Position numbers and translations under genes: made by a program. From contig NZ_JAILYJ010000005.1 in assembly GCF_019793465.1 (NCBI RefSeq), positions 281,756 to 345,755 of the forward strand: DNA of 64,000 nt, given 5' to 3'. Of the stretch, positions 63,858-64,000 are shown piece by piece (the stretch's first letter is position 1; every line of letters starts with the position of its first letter). Origin of the DNA: Rhizobium croatiense (GTDB taxonomy: Bacteria; Pseudomonadota; Alphaproteobacteria; Rhizobiales; Rhizobiaceae). A model generated the notes under the pieces. It saw only the letters and a program-made list of their open reading frames with translations, was not told the origin of the DNA and searched no databases.

Positions 63858-64000
63858 TCACGCAATCCGCATTTGGCTGTCGGGATCGAAGAACACGGCC
63901 TTGTCGAGATTGAAGGCAAGGCGGGTGTTCTGGCCCGGGGCGATGCCGGCATCGGCGCGCAGGCGGGCGACGACGGATTTGCCGCCGAGTTTGGTGACGG
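63858..64000 (-). CDS. C-terminus of a sugar ABC transporter ATPase
   Basis: The visible 46 residues end RLAFNLDKAVFFDPDSQMRIA, typical of the TOBE/OB tail of UgpC/MalK-like ATPases. The stop is 6 bp from the convergent GH2 stop. The rest of the gene and probably its transporter continue to the right of the window. Confidence 0.8.
   Translation of the reverse strand, partial: VTKLGGKSVVARLRADAGIAPGQNTRLAFNLDKAVFFDPDSQMRIA

Overview
The window looks like a chromosomal segment of a fast-growing rhizobium, most likely Rhizobium (leguminosarum/etli group). The reasons are the high GC content, an exoD gene, a smoEFGK-type polyol ABC operon with a SorC-type regulator, many sugar and polyamine ABC systems, and mosaic palindromic intergenic repeats of the RIME kind. 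I recognised no tRNA, rRNA, CRISPR array, phage gene or insertion sequence. About 57 protein genes are supported; two are cut by the window edges.

Layout. 1-1905 (minus): a LacI regulator followed by xylB (xylulokinase, cut by the left edge). 2066-5785: an EmrAB-type drug exporter (minus) facing its own TetR gene, with operator palindromes between. 5892-10929 (plus): an AraC-GyrI regulator, a TerC membrane protein behind a strikingly structured leader, gltX, and a class II lysS. 11136-18659: a hypothetical anchored protein (minus), then a LysR regulator and a polyamine-type ABC transporter with an aldehyde dehydrogenase (plus). 18916-28067: small membrane proteins (DUF1328, DoxX, DUF1345), transaldolase, a SorC regulator, an Ada-like repair protein, DUF2244, nth, a TetR/VOC divergent pair, an EI24/CysZ-like protein and an RpiR regulator. 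28085-37273 (minus): polyol uptake (smoEFGK-like), polyol dehydrogenase, HAD phosphatase, FGGY kinase and the SorC-type regulator. 37412-41073: exoD, a ROK kinase and a GH20 hexosaminidase. 41311-46367 (minus): a tetR-MFP-RND efflux operon. 46531-46962: OsmC.

47112-64000 is a sugar-acid region. An araFGH-type importer with aldose 1-epimerase and an SDR (minus) faces a GntR regulator and dgoD (plus), across a long operator-like palindrome. DoxX, an SDR, a class III adenylate cyclase and a second LacI regulator follow. Last comes a plus-strand series encoding a PhyH-type dioxygenase, an SDR, an SMP-30 lactonase and a GH2 glycosidase, and the end of another sugar ABC ATPase on the minus strand. 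Together these suggest import of aldoses, oxidation to lactone and acid, and dehydration (De Ley-Doudoroff type), plus a second, less familiar oxidative route fed by a glycosidase.

The points most worth a second look are the terC leader (13-bp long-range stem hiding the ribosome binding site), the PhyH/SDR/SMP-30/GH2 set as a candidate undescribed glycoside pathway, two substituted ligand positions in the AraF-like protein, the polyol cluster that carries a kinase and phosphatase instead of a sorbitol dehydrogenase, and the class II LysRS in a group known mainly for class I.
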